DNA of 64,000 nt, from NCBI RefSeq assembly GCF_910592395.1, contig NC_088317.1, forward strand, positions 12,090,001 to 12,154,000. Direction: 5' to 3'. The position numbers and the translations under genes were made by a program. The notes beneath the pieces are model-generated. The model was not told where the DNA came from, did no database searches, and saw only the letters and a program-made list of their open reading frames with translations. Below, in pieces: positions 38,101-47,403 of the stretch (positions within the stretch are counted from its first letter, which is position 1; each line of letters starts with the position of its first letter). The DNA comes from Lineus longissimus (lineage: Eukaryota > Nemertea > Pilidiophora > Heteronemertea > Lineidae).

Positions 38101-41100
38101 CTTTTTACTCATGAAAGAATCGTAGAACTAAAACTTAATAGGCGAACAGAATCATGCCGATTCACTGCACATACCGTGGGAATTCTCCACTTCAAAATAC
38201 ATCGGCGATGTCATCGCGAATAACAGAGCATGCACTTCCGATATCGTTTTCACAGAAATGTGGCCAAATTTTCAAGAACTAATTTCTGAAAGTAGTCCCT
38301 AAAGACCTTACGACTACCACTGAAACGAACTGGTGATAATATCGCCTACCAGACTACCGTAGTACTAGCCCGTAGCCAGGTAGCGGGCCATCGTCATCGA
38401 GCTGAGTGTCATTGAGCTCAAAGATAAATTGCACATGGATCGAGTAAACAACATGCCGCCATTTTGTCTCCGCTTCGGTATTTCGTAGGCCGCTAAAATG
38501 CACCTTCTCAATTAAAACCAACATAATAAGGCCTCACATCGTTGATTGAATAGGAACACCACACAAAACACAATAAAGTGGGGGTACAATCGATTACGAA
38601 GCTGAAGTGAACAGTGATTTATTCCTGGAGCTACTGCTGCTTTTTTGTGTAGCTGCCATGTTTTGAGAACTGGCAAATAGGAGACTTCATTGATGGCTGA
38701 CGTCATCGGGCGGGAATTTGAATCAGCAGAAATAATTAAAAGGCAGGTAGCGCCCTCTCCTGTTAAAATTTTGAACTTTTTCTCAATAAAATAGTTTTTC
38801 AAGAATTTTATCTTAATATTAAAGCATATTTCGACTAATTCTGCTGCTCCTAGGCCGATATAGGCCAGTTTCCTTCATGCGCTCTCGCTCGCAGGAAGTA
38901 GGTCGAATGGCGACAAATTTTGTTTTGAAAGTAGAGTTTGACCAGAAGTATCCAGAAATGCAAAATTGAAGTCTCTAGGTCTTACGGTTACAAAATGTGC
39001 ACCATGGGTTTAACGGACGGACGGACGGACGGACGGACGGACTGACAGACGGACGCCACTGAGCAGCTTGTTTGACAAGCTCAGCTGACTTTGTCAGCTG
39101 AGCTAAAAATTCTATTCAACCCTAAGCCAATGGATGCTTTGACTCACGAGCAGCAAACTAGTTACAATTTTGCTAGAAACTGTTATCTCTGTGACAAAAT
39201 GTTCACAGCACAAAATTTCAAAGTTCGTGATCACAATCATTTCACAGGTGAATACAGAGGAGCAGTACATAGAAATTGTAATCTACTCTTCAATTCTCCA
39301 AAGTTCATACCTGTATATTTTCACAATCTGTCAGGCTATGATGCACATCTGTTTGTGAAAAATTTAAAAGGGAGACTGAATGTCATCGCCTCAAACTCTG
39401 AAAATTACATATCTTTCAGCAAGGTCTTACCTATCAATGATGACCAAATTGAAATAAGATTCCTTGACTCTTACAGGTTAATGCAGTCTTCACTAGCAAA
39501 TCTAGCTAAGAATTTGCCTAATCAGCAAAAGAAAAATTTAGCTACAAAGTTTAATGGTGAACACTTTGACCTCGTAACAAGAAAAGGTGTCTACCCTTAT
39601 GAATGGGTTGACTCATACGAAAAATTTCAGAGTCAACAGTTACCATCCATTGAAGGATTTTATTCCACCTTTAACAACACCAAAATTTCCCAAGAGGAGT
39701 ACCTACATGCCCAACATGTGTGGGATAAGTTCAACTGTCAAACCTTTAAAGACTACCACAAAATTTATCTTGAGACAGATGTTCTACTGCTAGCAGACAT
39801 ACTGGAAAATTTCAGGAACACATGTCTGTCTCATTATGAATTAGACCCTGCTTGGTTTTATACATCACCAGGTCTGTCATGGCAAGCGATGCTTAAAACG
39901 ACACAAGTTGAGATTGAGCTGCTCACAGATGTGGACATGTACAACTTCTTCGAACTAGGTATTCGAGGGTGAGTATGTCAAGCAAGTCATAGATATGGCA
40001 AAGCAAATAATCCACTCCTGAAAGACTATGATGAAAATCAACCTACAAGTTACATCACCTATGTTGATGCGAATAACTTGTACGGTGTCGCCATGGGTCA
40101 AGATTTACCAGTGAGAAAGTTCAAATGGATGAAGGACTTTTCCAAGTGGCAAGATACCGCCTGCACGCTTGAAGTTCACCTTGAATATCCAGACCATCTT
40201 CACCAGCTTCACAATGATTATCCTCTTGCTCCTGAGCACAAGAATGACAAGCTCATTCCTAACCTGCAAGACAAGAAAAATTACATTGTGCATCACAAGA
40301 TCTTGAAGTTCTATTTAGCACAGGGTCTCAAACTGACAAAGATCCACAGAGGTGTAAGTTACGAAGAGTCTAATTTCTTGAAAGAATATATAGACTTCAA
40401 CACAGGCCAACGCGCAAACGCCAAAAATGACTTAGAAAAAGACTTCTTCAAATTGATGAACAATGCGATATTTGGCAAAACTATGGAGTCCGTCAGACGT
40501 AGAAAAGACATTACCTTAGCCACAACTGCCAATCAGCTTCGAAAATTAGTCAATAGTAACAACTACAACTCACACAAAATCTTCTGCAAAGATCTAGTCA
40601 TGGTAGAACGACAAAAAGCAGAAGTCTATCTCAATAAGCCAATATTTATGGGACAGGCCATTTTAGACCTCTCTAAAGAGCATATGTATGACTTCCACTA
40701 CAGTCATATGATGAAAAAGTATGAACACAAAGCACAACTGCTGTACACTGACACTGACTCACTAGTCTATAACATACAGACTGATGATATCTACAAAGAC
40801 ATGCAGAAAGATGCTCACTTGTATGACTTCTCTAATTTTCCAAAAGATCATGAGTTGTTTTCAGATGTCAATAAGAAAGTGATTGGCAAGTTCAAAGACG
40901 AAGAGGCTGGCAAGGTGATCTCTGAGTTCATAGCTTTGAGGGCTAAATTATATGCCTATACATGTGACAAAGACTGTGAAGTCAAAAGTGTAAAGGAATC
41001 AAGCGACAAGTTGTGAAAAGTGAAGTCACCTTCGAAGACTACAAGTCCGTGCTCTTGGGCAAGGTTCCCATCGAAAAAAGGATGAATGTCTTTAGAAGTC

Positions 41101-41225
41101 GAAATCACCAACTTTTCACAGAGCAAGTTACTAAAGTAGCATTAGACGCAGCGGACGATAAACGAATGATTCAAGCTGATGGAATAAGTACATTGTCTCT
41201 AGGACATCACTCACTGTGCTCGTAA
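35160..41225 (+). pseudogene. polB: Protein-primed DNA polymerase B, disrupted
   Basis: Segments 35,160-~37,030 and ~39,107-41,225 belong to one gene. The N-terminal ~200 residues hold SAP-like helical repeats (STDELKILAFRHKVKNYGSL) that may include the terminal-protein part. Next come the Polinton motif LCFRYSVEAAL, a Cys/His cluster (CFRCMKV...HLDNC), exonuclease motif IIADFEC (Asp ~552, Glu ~554), then after the insertion an endonuclease VII-like domain (CYLCDKM...DHNHFTGEYRG), NLSGYDAHLF, motif A DANNLYGVAM (~40,066), motif B KLMNNAIFGKT (~40,453), motif C YTDTDS (~40,744) and C-terminal ADGISTLSLG. Damage: the ~2.1 kb insertion, TGA at 39,970-39,972 where the family has Gly, and a frameshift near 40,990. 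The start is at a TAAATG word. Confidence 0.9.
37030..39107. mobile_element. ~2.1 kb Helitron-like non-autonomous insertion in polymerase
   Basis: Polymerase homology stops near 37,030 and resumes near 39,107. The insert starts AGGCCCAAGGGCCTGGCGCT followed by CAGCTGAG and ends with (GGAC)n at ~39,014-39,046, then a perfect 12-bp hairpin AGCTCAGCTGAC/GTCAGCTGAGCT with a 3-base loop, then AAAAAT. There is no target duplication that I can see, and no coding capacity. Near 37,222-37,270 it contains a copy of the arm seen at 1,485. Subterminal hairpins and a microsatellite before the 3' end are typical of Helitron/Helentron-type non-autonomous elements; exact junctions are uncertain by ~10 bases. 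Confidence 0.7.
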
Positions 41226-41244
41226 AAATTTTATCATAAATAAA

Positions 41245-42492
41245 ATGGAAACATTTCCACCTTATCTTAAATTTAACCCAGATGCAAACTATCCAATCAC
41301 TTACAAGAATAACTCTTTGACCAAGGACCCCTTCATCCATCAGAAGATTCAAGTAGCACCACATCAAAGCTTTGAGTACGATACGATTGACATATTCCCG
41401 GATAGATTATCCCCTCGGAAATTTACAACCTATTCACAAGTGCAAGACTATTTAAAAAATGCTACCCTGGACAACTGGGACAACCAATTCAAATTTGCAC
41501 TATGGTGTGCGACGTCTGGCTGCGGTGTGTCATGGCACAATCATGTTAACCATGCTGACCCCTTAGTACAGAGTATTTTTAGATTCCACGTGTACTTCAC
41601 CATCAGAAAGATATTACATCAGCTAAAAATACCTTTACCAGAAAATCCTGACTTTAATTCAAAGAAGAACCCCTACAGCACACAAGCCTATGAAAATTTA
41701 AAGCTTGAATTTGGTAGAGTTGACTTCAACTACTTTCACAAAGGCAAAATGAAAGCGCTTGACATCGTCATGGACAATGGTAAGTATTACTTGGATGATC
41801 CGAGCAGGTTCCCGTTCAATGCAGACAAAGAAGGATATGTATATGCTGATCATCATAGGACCTACATTGATACACTATCTTTCATCTACTCAGATGACTG
41901 GACCAATTTTATCGCTTTAGACAGTAAAGGATTGACTAAAGCAGGCATGAGTAGAATCAATGAGTCCATTAGGACCTATGTATATTGTATCCTTGGTGCA
42001 CAAACTATGATCAGACAAGACATTTTAGACTCCTTAGACACGCAAAAGCAGTTTGGGATCCTGGTGGAAGATGCGATACAAGGTCAAACGTTAGTTGACT
42101 CCATCAAAACATTTCAGTCAGCGAGTATATTAATTCACTCAAAACAAGCGTATGCGTACGCTTTAGAAAAAGCAGGTACGCGACTAGATTTCGCCGTTGG
42201 TTTAGGGTTACAACTTGTGCCGAGTCATATGCGGTTACATATTGGCACGATTGAAGGGTATAATAACTCCCTGTTGACCGCTACGGAAAATACAACTTTT
42301 GGCATCAACTCACATATCAATGTTAGAAAAAAGCGACAAGTGAGCACAGCGAGCACAGCAAGCACGAGTAAAAAACCTATAGCGTCACTCAATGCGAGTG
42401 AAGCGAACATTGTACACGCGAGCGAAGCGAGTCATCTACCATTTACAATAGGGTTAATTACTGTAGGTCTTTTAGTTCAAACTATTCTCTAA
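41245..42492 (+). CDS. Conserved-looking Polinton protein with C-terminal membrane anchor
   Basis: An intact 415-residue frame starting after ATAAAATG. The first ~360 residues are soluble and mixed alpha/beta (YPITYKNNSLTKDPFIHQKI near the N-terminus); then a low-complexity STASTASTSKK/NASEAN linker encoded by GCGAGC-type repeats and a hydrophobic C-terminus (LPFTIGLITVGLLVQTIL), a probable membrane anchor. It sits between polymerase and integrase, with 7 bases to the integrase start. I cannot assign a function. A virion surface or entry-related structural role is only a guess from the anchor. Confidence 0.7.
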   Translation: METFPPYLKFNPDANYPITYKNNSLTKDPFIHQKIQVAPHQSFEYDTIDIFPDRLSPRKFTTYSQVQDYLKNATLDNWDNQFKFALWCATSGCGVSWHNHVNHADPLVQSIFRFHVYFTIRKILHQLKIPLPENPDFNSKKNPYSTQAYENLKLEFGRVDFNYFHKGKMKALDIVMDNGKYYLDDPSRFPFNADKEGYVYADHHRTYIDTLSFIYSDDWTNFIALDSKGLTKAGMSRINESIRTYVYCILGAQTMIRQDILDSLDTQKQFGILVEDAIQGQTLVDSIKTFQSASILIHSKQAYAYALEKAGTRLDFAVGLGLQLVPSHMRLHIGTIEGYNNSLLTATENTTFGINSHINVRKKRQVSTASTASTSKKPIASLNASEANIVHASEASHLPFTIGLITVGLLVQTIL

Positions 42493-42499
42493 AATAAAT

Positions 42500-43501
42500 A
42501 TGATGCAAGAAGAATATGCGAAGTACTACTATCCATCGGCTTTAAAATTTTATAGAATCATGAAGAAGAAAGATCCTAGCATAAAATTTAACGACATCGA
42601 TGCATTTGTAAAGCAGCAAAAAAGTTATCAACTGCATAAAAAGCAACCACAAAAGATCCAGGGTCACATTATAGCCTATCGTGAGAATGCTCTATGGTTT
42701 ATGGATCTTTTAGACATGTCAAACTACTCAAGGCAAAATAAAGGATACAAATGGATACTTCTTGCTATTGATACATTTACTAGAAAAGCCTATGCTGAAG
42801 CTTTAAAAAATAAGACAAAATTTGAAGTGAAAAATGGGTTTGAAAAAACACTTGCGAGCCCAATCACACTTATTATTACAGACTCTGGCAATGAATTCCT
42901 GAATAGGCCAGTACAAGACCTATTCAAAGAGTTAAACATCAAGCATGATACAGTGGACATAGGAGATCATCATGCGCTAGGACTTATTGACAGACTATCT
43001 AGAACCATTAAAGAGATGATATTCAAGGACTTTACTGAACGAAATTCAGTAAAATGGATTGATCATTTGCAAGAGTACATTACTGCGTACAATAGTAGAC
43101 CGCATAGAGGAATTTTAAACTATGCTCCTAATGAAGCTGCGCATCATGAAAGTGAGCTGATTGAATTAAATGCTGAAAAGTCTATGCCAGTTGAATACAA
43201 ATTTAAAATAGGTGAAAGTGTTAGAAAGAAGTTAAAGAGACCTATATTTACTAAAGGTTACAAACAAATATGGTCCAATAGAACTTACACTGTGAAAAAT
43301 ATTGAGGGAGTGCATGCAATATTGAATGATGATTCTAGAGTTAGACTTGATGCTTTGCAGCGTGTGACACAAGTGCTAGCTACAATTGATGAAGAATCAG
43401 AGGTTGATCGTGTTGAAAAAGAAGCTAAAATTGAGTCAACAATTAAACACAAAGAAGGCTTAGATCCTGAAAATAGTATTGACTCACGGTTGAGAAGGTA
43501 G
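42500..43501 (+). CDS. int: Retroviral-type (rve) integrase
   Basis: 333 residues. The catalytic core shows WFMDLLDMS (first Asp), TLIITDSGNEF (second Asp) and, 35 residues later, HHALGLIDRLSRTIKE; the position expected for the catalytic Glu is Asp, so the triad reads D, D(35)D. The rest of the core (ITAYNSRPHRGILNYAPNEA) is canonical for Polinton integrases. The C-terminal part (VRKKLKRPIFTKGYKQIWS...) is the SH3-like/chromo-like tail domain. There is no classical HHCC finger in the short N-terminus. The frame is intact. The enzyme would process and join the inverted-repeat ends and yield the 6-bp duplication observed. Confidence 0.9.
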   Translation: MMQEEYAKYYYPSALKFYRIMKKKDPSIKFNDIDAFVKQQKSYQLHKKQPQKIQGHIIAYRENALWFMDLLDMSNYSRQNKGYKWILLAIDTFTRKAYAEALKNKTKFEVKNGFEKTLASPITLIITDSGNEFLNRPVQDLFKELNIKHDTVDIGDHHALGLIDRLSRTIKEMIFKDFTERNSVKWIDHLQEYITAYNSRPHRGILNYAPNEAAHHESELIELNAEKSMPVEYKFKIGESVRKKLKRPIFTKGYKQIWSNRTYTVKNIEGVHAILNDDSRVRLDALQRVTQVLATIDEESEVDRVEKEAKIESTIKHKEGLDPENSIDSRLRR

Positions 43502-43538
43502 TAAGATATTTATAATGTAAAAACATATTATAAACATG

Positions 43539-43910
43539 TTACTCAATTTGCAACGAAGGAAGTTCTTTCATTTCTTTTGGTACATTTTTCCATCTTCTAC
43601 GGGTCAACATATAGTCTAAATAAGTTCCAACGATAGTCCACCATGTTTCTAATTTGATGAAACTGTCATTCACTGATATCTCAAGTTGATCAACTTTGGT
43701 ATTGACTTTACTCGCTGTTATAACGTCTGCACCCCACGGACTGTTTTTAACCTTGAGGATCTCTTCTTTAATCTCAACTAGTACTTTGTCAATCTCATAA
43801 TCCCACAAATTAAATCTATCTTTAACCTTGATAATGTCTGCATCAAACTTGTCTTGAATGTCTTGAATTTGACTATCATTTGAACCAAAGTTAGTATATA
43901 AATTATTCAT
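43539..43910 (-). CDS. Small coiled-coil protein, unknown
   Basis: 123 residues, acidic/basic amphipathic helices (DADIIKVKDRFNLWDYEIDK, then VDQLEISVNDSFIKLETWW) and a basic tail MLTRRRWKNVPKE. No domain recognised. It is divergent from the capsid gene with only 34 bases between the two starts, each of which is a TAAATG word, so the gap is a compact bidirectional promoter. Possibly a virion-assembly or DNA-binding accessory factor, based on position only. Confidence 0.6.
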   Translation of the reverse strand: MNNLYTNFGSNDSQIQDIQDKFDADIIKVKDRFNLWDYEIDKVLVEIKEEILKVKNSPWGADVITASKVNTKVDQLEISVNDSFIKLETWWTIVGTYLDYMLTRRRWKNVPKEMKELPSLQIE

Positions 43911-43944
43911 TTATTTTAACATTTTATTTTTTATTCTATAATAA
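43911..43944. promoter_or_regulatory. Bidirectional TAAATG promoter
   Basis: Thirty-four AT-rich bases between divergent start codons: AAAATAAATG on the minus strand and CTATAATAAATG on the plus strand. Both match the start-proximal motif repeated through element B. Confidence 0.55.
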
Positions 43945-45162
43945 ATGGACATGTCCTACGGTAAATACTTAGACCCCTATCGTACAGATAAAACAGCTGG
44001 AGGCTTAAAAGCCAAGAGAAATGTTGAGGTTATTACACACAATCCTAATTCTGTGAATCCAGGTGAGACACTTTATGTGAAGATTCCCAAGCTTGAGAAA
44101 GGGCAAGTGATTGTTCCTGGAAGTATGAAGCTTACGTTTAAACTTTCTACCACATCAAAAGCGAGCAATGCGGCCAATGCTACACCAGCTACATTTGTGG
44201 CCAATGTTGGTCGAAATATTGTGGACAGAATCACAACTAGTATGGGAGGTCAACACATGAGTGAAGTGAACAAAGCGTTCATCTACAACACTTTCAAAGA
44301 CTTTTGGTTGACTGAGAAACAGCGAAAGAATCGAGTACAGCAAGGAATTGTGAAAGATCAGCGAAAAGATGGTATCAAAACAGTCTTTGAGGACCGTTAC
44401 TGTATTCCTATTGAGTCAGCACTGTTTGATACACATGCACCCTTTTACCCAGCAGCTATTTTGGAGTCCATTGAGTATAACATCAAATTCAATGATGCAA
44501 AGTATGTGGTTGCTGGAACAGCATCCTCAAAGACATATGCTGTGACCGATATTCAGCTTGAATATGAAACAATCACCTCTGATGTTCTGACTCAAACCAT
44601 TGAATCTTTTTATAACTCTGACATGAGATGGATGTATGAAGATGTCCATCTTTTGTGGACAGAGTCAATTGGGAAGAATAAACGCATGAATATCAATGTA
44701 GATGTCAATCGCAAATCTACAAAGGGTATTCTGATATTTTTCCAGAAAAATTTCTCTGAGTATGACTCAGAGAACACAAGTTTTCAAAACCCTGACATCA
44801 CAAATGTAAGCATCACTTCTGAAGGGATCTCACATTGTATATTCAAGTCAGGAATGAAGGGTTACAACTTGTTCGATGAAGTCAAACGGCTTTATATGCC
44901 AGAAGATCTTAAGCATACAGAGGACTGCATGATGGATGTCGAAAAATTCTATGACAAACACAAGTATGCTCTGTGGATTGACTTAAGATCAACCGAAGAC
45001 AACGATTTGCATGGATCTGGAACCGCAATGTCAAATATCAAACATGGCTTACAACTTGAACTTACACGAAGTACTGAAACAGAATATGACATGCTTGTCT
45101 ATATTGTAGCAGATGGTCTAGTAGGGCTTGAGAACAAGCGTGTGAGAGGCATTGTACGTTAA
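43945..45162 (+). CDS. Probable major capsid protein (hexon-like)
   Basis: 405 residues, intact. It opens with a conserved-looking block (NVEVITHNPNSVNPGETLYV), then KLEKGQVIVPGSMKLTFKL, and continues as a beta-rich protein (ILESIEYNIKFNDAK; KHGLQLELTRSTETEYDMLV). This matches a family I know from Polinton-type elements in invertebrates and, by size, beta content and position directly before the packaging ATPase, it is the best double jelly-roll major capsid candidate. It does not resemble the F54H12.2-type hexon of other Polintons, so it represents a different capsid lineage or a very diverged one. A structure prediction is needed for proof. Confidence 0.6.
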   Translation: MDMSYGKYLDPYRTDKTAGGLKAKRNVEVITHNPNSVNPGETLYVKIPKLEKGQVIVPGSMKLTFKLSTTSKASNAANATPATFVANVGRNIVDRITTSMGGQHMSEVNKAFIYNTFKDFWLTEKQRKNRVQQGIVKDQRKDGIKTVFEDRYCIPIESALFDTHAPFYPAAILESIEYNIKFNDAKYVVAGTASSKTYAVTDIQLEYETITSDVLTQTIESFYNSDMRWMYEDVHLLWTESIGKNKRMNINVDVNRKSTKGILIFFQKNFSEYDSENTSFQNPDITNVSITSEGISHCIFKSGMKGYNLFDEVKRLYMPEDLKHTEDCMMDVEKFYDKHKYALWIDLRSTEDNDLHGSGTAMSNIKHGLQLELTRSTETEYDMLVYIVADGLVGLENKRVRGIVR

Positions 45163-45167
45163 AATAA

Positions 45168-45785
45168 ATGGAGACATTTCACTATTGTCACACCCCGTTC
45201 AATATGCTAGTGTGTGGCATGACAGACTGTGGGAAAACATATTTTGTCCTAGATCTTCTAGAACAAGAATTTCAGAAAAAATTCGACGATATTGTGATAT
45301 TTTGCCCTACGATTGACATGAACAAAACCTATCAAGATAGACCATGGATCGCACAAGATAAAAATATACACATTTACCCTTCTAAGTTAGTGTTGAGCGA
45401 TTTAAATGCCTGCTTAGAAGATGCTGTTAATGTACTAAAAAGTCAAGATCATCAAACACTATTTATCATTGATGACTGTGCTAATTTATGGGAGGCAAAG
45501 TATAAATGTACAAAATTGACTGAACTAGCTTTCTCTGGACGACATTTTGGCATTTCTGTATGGCTTTTAACTCAAAAATATAATGCAGTAGTCAAAGACT
45601 TCCGTGAAAATTGTAAACATATGGTCATCCATACGTTGAATGATCAAAGCTCATTGGACCAAGTGTTTAAAGAAAATCGTTGTATCCCCAGTAGCGAAAA
45701 GGATGCAGTACTTGCGCAGATTGATGCAGGTAAACGACTTTTACTGCGCAGAAAGATTCCATTTCAGTATAAAATTTTATCATAA
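45168..45785 (+). CDS. A32-like genome-packaging ATPase
   Basis: 205 residues, the usual size for Polinton packaging ATPases of the FtsK-HerA class. Walker A GMTDCGKTY (residues 17-25), Walker B TLFIIDDCANL (~residues 100-110), and a sensor-type segment FGISVWLLTQKYNAV. It starts 5 bases after the capsid gene stop at AAAATAAATGG and overlaps nothing. Such enzymes pump DNA into a capsid, so this gene supports a virion-forming lifestyle. Frame intact. Confidence 0.88.
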   Translation: METFHYCHTPFNMLVCGMTDCGKTYFVLDLLEQEFQKKFDDIVIFCPTIDMNKTYQDRPWIAQDKNIHIYPSKLVLSDLNACLEDAVNVLKSQDHQTLFIIDDCANLWEAKYKCTKLTELAFSGRHFGISVWLLTQKYNAVVKDFRENCKHMVIHTLNDQSSLDQVFKENRCIPSSEKDAVLAQIDAGKRLLLRRKIPFQYKILS

Positions 45786-45789
45786 ATAA

Positions 45790-46242
45790 ATGGAAACTAC
45801 TGTTGAAGAAGAGCACGGTGAGTATGACATGCGAAGTGAATTACTCTCTCACTATCAATCAGGATTGCTGAGTAAATTAGGAATAAAAGCCAGCGAAGGA
45901 ACAATTAAAAAAGCCTCTAAAAAAAATATTGAGAAACTACATGGTGAATTTCAAGTCAAATATAATACACAGATTGCTGACGATTTAGTCTCTAACATAC
46001 TATTCGGATATACGCAAGCTGTTGGGGTGGTGTATCCGAATATAGACAAGGAAAAACTTCGCGAAAAATTATGTGGCAATGTTATTGTCAACAATGAAAT
46101 AAAGAAACAGCTGGGTCAGTACATGAATCCAACTCTTCTGGCAGCAGGCACAATTGTAGCAAATACGGCAGAAACTGTCTTGAAACCAACGAGTGTACCT
46201 GCGATCGAAGAAGCGAGCGAAGAAGTGAGCAAGTGTCAATAA
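45790..46242 (+). CDS. Unknown 150-residue Polinton protein
   Basis: Starts 4 bases after the ATPase stop at CATAAATAAATGG. Acidic N-terminus, helical middle (SKLGIKASEGTIKKASKKN; NIEKLHGEFQVKYNTQIADD), a weakly hydrophobic stretch NPTLLAAGTIVANTAETVL and a C-terminal EEASEEVSK tail encoded by GAAGCGAGCGAAGAAG repeats. No family recognised. Co-directional with capsid and ATPase, so possibly part of morphogenesis. Confidence 0.6.
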   Translation: METTVEEEHGEYDMRSELLSHYQSGLLSKLGIKASEGTIKKASKKNIEKLHGEFQVKYNTQIADDLVSNILFGYTQAVGVVYPNIDKEKLREKLCGNVIVNNEIKKQLGQYMNPTLLAAGTIVANTAETVLKPTSVPAIEEASEEVSKCQ

Positions 46243-46271
46243 TTTTATAGGATGGGTTAGATCTTATAAAA

Positions 46272-46904
46272 TTATGGCCAGTTCAAATGGTCAAATATAG
46301 CATACACCTTTTTCATTGAGTCAGTTAATTTTTTTGGCTGTTCGACCAAGGAGTAATGTTCAAGTAATTTTTGTACTATAAATTTATTGGAAAAGAAGTT
46401 CGTCCTACCTATTTCATCATACCTCGCATAAAACAGTGCTTCGAGCCTTTTAAAATCTTTTTTAATCGTACCACAGTCTTTTGATTTGAACAATAGGTCA
46501 TCTTTATAGAGTTCCTTAAATTTTGAAAATTTAGATGGTACAAGCTGATGAGTATCTTTCATACCATAGTCTAACCCTTGAATATATCGGCTTTTTTCAA
46601 CTGCATTTGACCAAAGAACTGGTTTATGACTGTGCGGATCATAATAGTTGTCTATTGTGCCACAGTCCTCGCAGACTATTTCATACTCTAGTATAGCATG
46701 ATCGGTTGAATAACATTCTTTGCATATCCAATGGTCGCAGTACAGGTACACATATCTGTTCGCTATTGTGAGCTCTTCGTGCAGAGAGATAGCGTCTGAA
46801 ACTTCATTCATATACAGGTGTCTTGTATATGGTTTTGATGTCAGAGCAGCAACAACTTTGTCATAGATTTCATCAAATGTGTGAAATTTAACATCAGGTT
46901 TCAT
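46272..46904 (-). CDS. Zinc-ribbon protein resembling late transcription factor VLTF3
   Basis: 210 residues, intact. A zinc ribbon CDHWICKECY...VCEDCGTID (~residues 56-83) is followed by YYDPHSHKPVLW and a helical C-terminal domain (LFYARYDEIGRTNFFSNKFI then KKVYAIFDHLNW) in the layout of VLTF3-like late transcription factors of nucleocytoplasmic large DNA viruses. A TFIIB-type ribbon is the alternative. The TAAATG motif at most starts in this element is the known target type of late factors. Divergent from 47,075 across a minisatellite. The assignment rests on motif order, not on a search. Confidence 0.5.
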   Translation of the reverse strand: MKPDVKFHTFDEIYDKVVAALTSKPYTRHLYMNEVSDAISLHEELTIANRYVYLYCDHWICKECYSTDHAILEYEIVCEDCGTIDNYYDPHSHKPVLWSNAVEKSRYIQGLDYGMKDTHQLVPSKFSKFKELYKDDLLFKSKDCGTIKKDFKRLEALFYARYDEIGRTNFFSNKFIVQKLLEHYSLVEQPKKLTDSMKKVYAIFDHLNWP

Positions 46905-46933
46905 TTTATTTAGAGTAGAATAATTTTTATTAA

Positions 46934-47060
46934 ATAGTCACTTTAATAGTCACTTTAATAGTCGTCAATAGTCACTTTAATAGTCGTCAATAGTCACTTT
47001 AATAGTCGTCAATAGTCACTTAATAGTCGTCAATAGTCACTTTAATAGTCGTCAATATTA
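46934..47060. repeat. 22-bp minisatellite in a divergent promoter
   Basis: About five copies of AATAGTCACTTTAATAGTCG plus TC, with one shortened unit (CACTTAATAG), between the divergent starts at 46,904 and 47,075. Regularly spaced TAGTC words could be binding sites, or the array could be neutral slippage. Confidence 0.85.
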
Positions 47061-47074
47061 TTTTATGAAAATAA

Positions 47075-47383
47075 ATGACGAACGAAGAAGAAGATGAACA
47101 AGTTAAAGACATTACCACATCCGAAGAAAAGCCAAAGAGCTCTGAGAGAGTTGAATGGGGCAAGAAATTAGGTCAGTTGAACAAAGGAAAGAAGAAGACT
47201 GTACAGCAGGACGCTGTACAAGCTAGGAACTACTATCCTTATATTGTAGCAGGTAGTGTTGGATTAGCTGTATTTGTGCTGTACTATAGTTCACAATCAC
47301 AACCACAACCGGCGAGCATAGCGAGCATAGCGACTCCACCTGTTACAAGAACTCAACGTGGTAATACAAAGCTAGAAATATAA
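47075..47383 (+). CDS. Small single-pass membrane protein
   Basis: 102 residues. Acidic N-terminus, then VEWGKKLGQLNKGKKKTVQQ and a transmembrane helix (YYPYIVAGSVGLAVFVLYY, ~residues 53-71) with a short tail containing ASIASIAT encoded by GCGAGCATAGCGAGCATAGC. It matches the element A protein at 14,962-15,432 in order of motifs. Proteins of this type are frequent in Polintons, but no role is established; a virion-internal membrane or capsid cement role is speculative. Confidence 0.65.
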   Translation: MTNEEEDEQVKDITTSEEKPKSSERVEWGKKLGQLNKGKKKTVQQDAVQARNYYPYIVAGSVGLAVFVLYYSSQSQPQPASIASIATPPVTRTQRGNTKLEI

Positions 47384-47403
47384 TATTTTTTATTCTATAA
47401 TAA

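Noticed and set aside
37012-38802. Several open frames within the polymerase insertion (for example 37,403-37,702 and 38,512-38,802).
   Set aside because: No motif, no splice or start context, and they lie between non-autonomous element ends.
46934-47060. Regular 22-bp units suggested a CRISPR-like array.
   Set aside because: There are no unique spacers between repeats; it is a plain minisatellite in eukaryotic DNA.
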